Shown here piece by piece: positions 50,983 to 52,798 of a stretch of DNA of 52,798 nucleotides. The notes beneath the pieces were generated by a model that was given only the letters and a program-made list of their open reading frames with translations, was not told where the DNA came from and did no database searches. The DNA is from Caballeronia temeraria. GTDB lineage: Bacteria; Pseudomonadota; Gammaproteobacteria; Burkholderiales; Burkholderiaceae. Where the stretch lies: positions 1 through 52,798 of the forward strand of contig NZ_FCOI02000043.1 of the NCBI RefSeq assembly GCF_001544795.2, written 5' to 3'. How positions within the stretch are numbered: the first letter of the stretch is position 1; every line of letters starts with the position of its first letter. A program made the position numbers and the translations under genes.

Positions 50983-51833
50983 GCACCGCAATGATCGCGC
51001 TCTACGCGCGGGTATCTTCGGAACAGCAAAGCAAACGCGGCACCATTGACAGCCAGATCGCGGCATTGAAGGAGCGCATTTCGGCTGACGGCGCGCAGAT
51101 CGTCGACGACATGTGTTTTATTGACGCCGGCGTGAGTGGCGCGACGCTGATTAGGCCTCAACTGGAGCGCCTCAGGGACTGCGCCGCGCTTGGAGCGGAT
51201 CAGTTGTACATCCTGTCGCCAGACCGGCTGGCGCGCAAATATGCGCACCAGGCGCTGCTGATGGAAGAGTTCTCGGGCTGCGGCGTCCACGTGGTGTTCC
51301 TCAATCACGCGATCGGTATACGACGCCGGAAGAGTCTCTGCTATTGCAGATGCAGGGCATGATCGCGGAATACGAGCGGGCAAAGATCGCCGAGCGCCAC
51401 CGCCGTGGCAAGCTTCATGGTGCAAAACGCGGCAGCGTCAATGTGCTGTCCGGGGCACCTTATGGCTACCGCTACATCCGCCGGCAGCTCGACGGAACGC
51501 CGGCCCGGTACGTTATCGAACTGCCCCAGGCTGCAACGGTGCGGGCGATCTTCCAGTGGGTGGGCATGGAACGCCTGAGTATAGGGGAGGTGGTACGCCG
51601 CCTTACCGAATCGGGTACTGTGACGGCGTCGGGCAAGCCGTACTGGGACCGCAGCGTGGTGTGGGGAATCTTGCGTAACCCGGCTTACATGGGACGGGCC
51701 GCGTTCGGCAAGACGCAGTCGCGCGAGCACCTGCAGGTGCGCGTGCGTGCCCAGCGTCACAGTGCCGACGTGCCCAAAAAGCCGCACTCAACAACGCGTA
51801 CCGACCGGCAGGACTGGATCGAGATTCATAGTA
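50979..51833 (+). pseudogene. Large serine recombinase, frameshifted and truncated
   Basis: The N-terminal resolvase domain has IALYARVSSEQQSKRGTIDS (catalytic Ser in RVSS), then DRLARKYAHQALLMEEFSG. The frame breaks near 51316-51322, after FLNHAIG; the next segment continues one base out of phase as TPEESLLLQMQGMIAEYERA and the recombinase domain (GAPYGYRYI, GILRNPAYMGRAAFGKTQSR). It is cut off at about 51830, where a LysR remnant begins. Both a frameshift and a lost C-terminus make activity unlikely. Confidence 0.85.
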
Positions 51834-52657
51834 AGCATATAGGCGGAGGTGGCTCGCCACATGCTCGGTCAGGATGGGAATGAGCCGTCCGGCGCGGATG
51901 AGCGCGGCGGCTGATAGCGAAGACACTTGCCCAATTACCTGACCAGTGAGTGTTGCCTGAATTTCTAGCTCTATGTCGTTCGTAGCTACAGGGAGGAAAT
52001 TCGCGCGTCTGGATTGCGCCACCGACGTCGACGTACCACGGGAAGATTTTACCTGTCCCGGGATGACGAAAAACGCTGCATCGATGCAGAGCGAGATCGT
52101 CCAGCGACCGCGGAGTGCCGTAGCGGCTCAGATACTCTGGCGACGCGCAGATGATTAGTTGCGGTGCGAAAAGTGGGCGCGCAATCAAACGGTGGTCGAC
52201 GAGTACTGCTGGCAGTACCCGAAGGTGCAGCCGGAAGTACAGCTTGACGACAGCATTGGCGACTGGGTACTTGACCGCGTCGACGTAGGCTTTCGTTTTG
52301 GCTCACCGCCAGCGGAAACACCGGCCACAGTACCGGTGCGAACCAGGAACGTGGTCCCACGATCCGCAAGGGACCGGCTATTTCGTCCTTTGAAAGACGC
52401 GCCTGAGCCAATGCGCGTTCGAATGCCACTAATGCGGGCTGAGTCGCGTCCAGTAACTGTTGCCCCTCTTCTGTTAGTGACAAGCTGCGTGTGGTGCGAT
52501 GCAGCAAGCGTACCCCCAGAGATTCCTCGAGCTGCGCCACCGTCTGGCTAACAGCCTGTGCGGTGACATTTTGAGATGCCGCGGCTCGACGAAGGCTGCC
52601 AAGTTCTACGGCTGTGGCTAGTATTTCGATGGCCCGGATATCCTTACTCAGCATCAC
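51817..52657 (-). pseudogene. LysR-family regulator, rearranged pseudogene
   Basis: The minus strand encodes an intact LysR HTH (LGSLRRAAASQNVTAQAVSQ, TVAQLEESLGVRLLHRTTRS), with the start at ATG 52657 or 52654. After FAPVLWPVF a stretch of about 125 bp is inverted, so its codons lie on the plus strand (52195-52318). The ligand domain resumes on the minus strand at LIARPLFAPQLIICASPEYL. A frameshift follows REF (near 51999), then VATNDIELEIQATLTGQVIG. The last residues are missing because the gene is cut at the recombinase junction. Confidence 0.87.
52195..52318 (+). other. Inverted internal segment of the LysR gene
   Basis: Plus-strand codons here read VDEYCWQYPKVQPEVQLDDS, then IGDWVLDRVDVGFRFGSPPA, which is the missing part of the LysR ligand domain between PVLWPVF and LIARPLFAPQ. 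Short inverted repeats CGGTG (52190-52194) and CACCG (52319-52323) mark the limits. Restoring the orientation gives a continuous sequence except for a one-base phase error at the second join. Confidence 0.8.
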
Positions 52658-52798
52658 CTCTCTCCTTGGCGGTCGGCGGCAGTACCTACCAATGTCAAGC
52701 GCAGCTTACAACTGCATCAAGGATTTGGTGTCTATTCGATTGATAGTGAGCGGCCTATAGTTTCCTCCATGCCCCGCCATCAACCGGGACCCAAGGAG
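52658..52798. other. Right-edge intergenic region
   Basis: The last 141 bp carry no complete gene. An ATG at 52768 opens a frame to the edge (MPRHQPGPKE), but the closing AAGGAG could instead be the ribosome site of a gene beyond the window. The position, divergent from the LysR gene, is where a LysR target promoter would be expected. Confidence 0.35.

Noticed and set aside
1..52798. CRISPR array, tRNA or rRNA genes
   Set aside because: No regularly spaced direct repeats and no tRNA- or rRNA-like sequence were seen by reading both strands.

Overview
The window looks like an accessory, catabolic part of a Burkholderiaceae genome, most likely Paraburkholderia or Caballeronia-like. The evidence is an OmpC-type trimeric porin ending in Phe, a split three-subunit transhydrogenase (pntAA/pntAB/pntB), a LivHMGF transporter, many CoA-ester enzymes, and IS66, IS256 and group II intron debris at both edges. 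No tRNA, rRNA or CRISPR array was seen.

Layout. Positions 1-3,700 are a scrap zone: a decayed SDR gene, a 5' piece of a group II intron, and a complete IS66-family element (1108-3660) with terminal inverted repeats and a perfect 8-bp target duplication. Positions 3,702-8,462 hold a metallo-beta-lactamase-fold hydrolase and a secreted SMP-30-like beta-propeller on the minus strand, a Liv-type binding protein (plus) and a DUF2889 protein (minus). Positions 9,207-30,658 are an almost unbroken plus-strand catabolic block: livHMGF, SDR, Zn-alcohol dehydrogenase, aldehyde dehydrogenase; then acyl-CoA dehydrogenase, enoyl-CoA hydratase, CaiB-type CoA-transferase, BKACE, a second hydratase, etfB, etfA; then a GntR/FCD regulator, an AcuR-like TetR regulator, MmgE/PrpD, AcuI-like acrylyl-CoA reductase, thiolase, short-chain hydroxyacyl-CoA dehydrogenase, MaoC hydratase and a CitE-like lyase. 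Positions 30,700-36,200 add two more Liv-type binding proteins, an SDR, a 3-hydroxyisobutyrate-dehydrogenase-like enzyme and several small orphan genes. Positions 36,558-39,485 are pntAA-pntAB-pntB, with visibly more GC-rich codon use than the flanks. Positions 40,388-48,787 hold an amidohydrolase, an SDR, a HopJ-family gene, a second 3-HIBDH-like enzyme, an MFS transporter and a porin. From 49,153 on come a BON-domain protein, an IS256 transposase remnant interrupted by the 3' end of a group II intron, a frameshifted serine recombinase, and a LysR pseudogene with a small internal inversion.

How it fits together. The genes describe import (porin, three binding proteins sharing one LivHMGF, an MFS permease), possible lactone or ester opening, alcohol to aldehyde to acid oxidation, CoA transfer, ETF-linked beta-oxidation and carbon-carbon cleavage. 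The substrate cannot be read from the sequence; a branched or cyclic carboxylate or lactone is plausible. The most striking signal is a palindromic operator close to CAATGGT-NN-ACCATTG that recurs upstream of many transcription units. At five places it sits in exactly the same register over a -35 TTGA box with a 17-bp spacer. It has the TGGTNNACCA form typical of FadR/GntR repressors, and the GntR gene inside the cluster has a copy at its own promoter, so a local regulon is likely. A second motif (GTAGAC-GACCG-GTCTAC) lies beside the AcuR-like regulator's probable targets.
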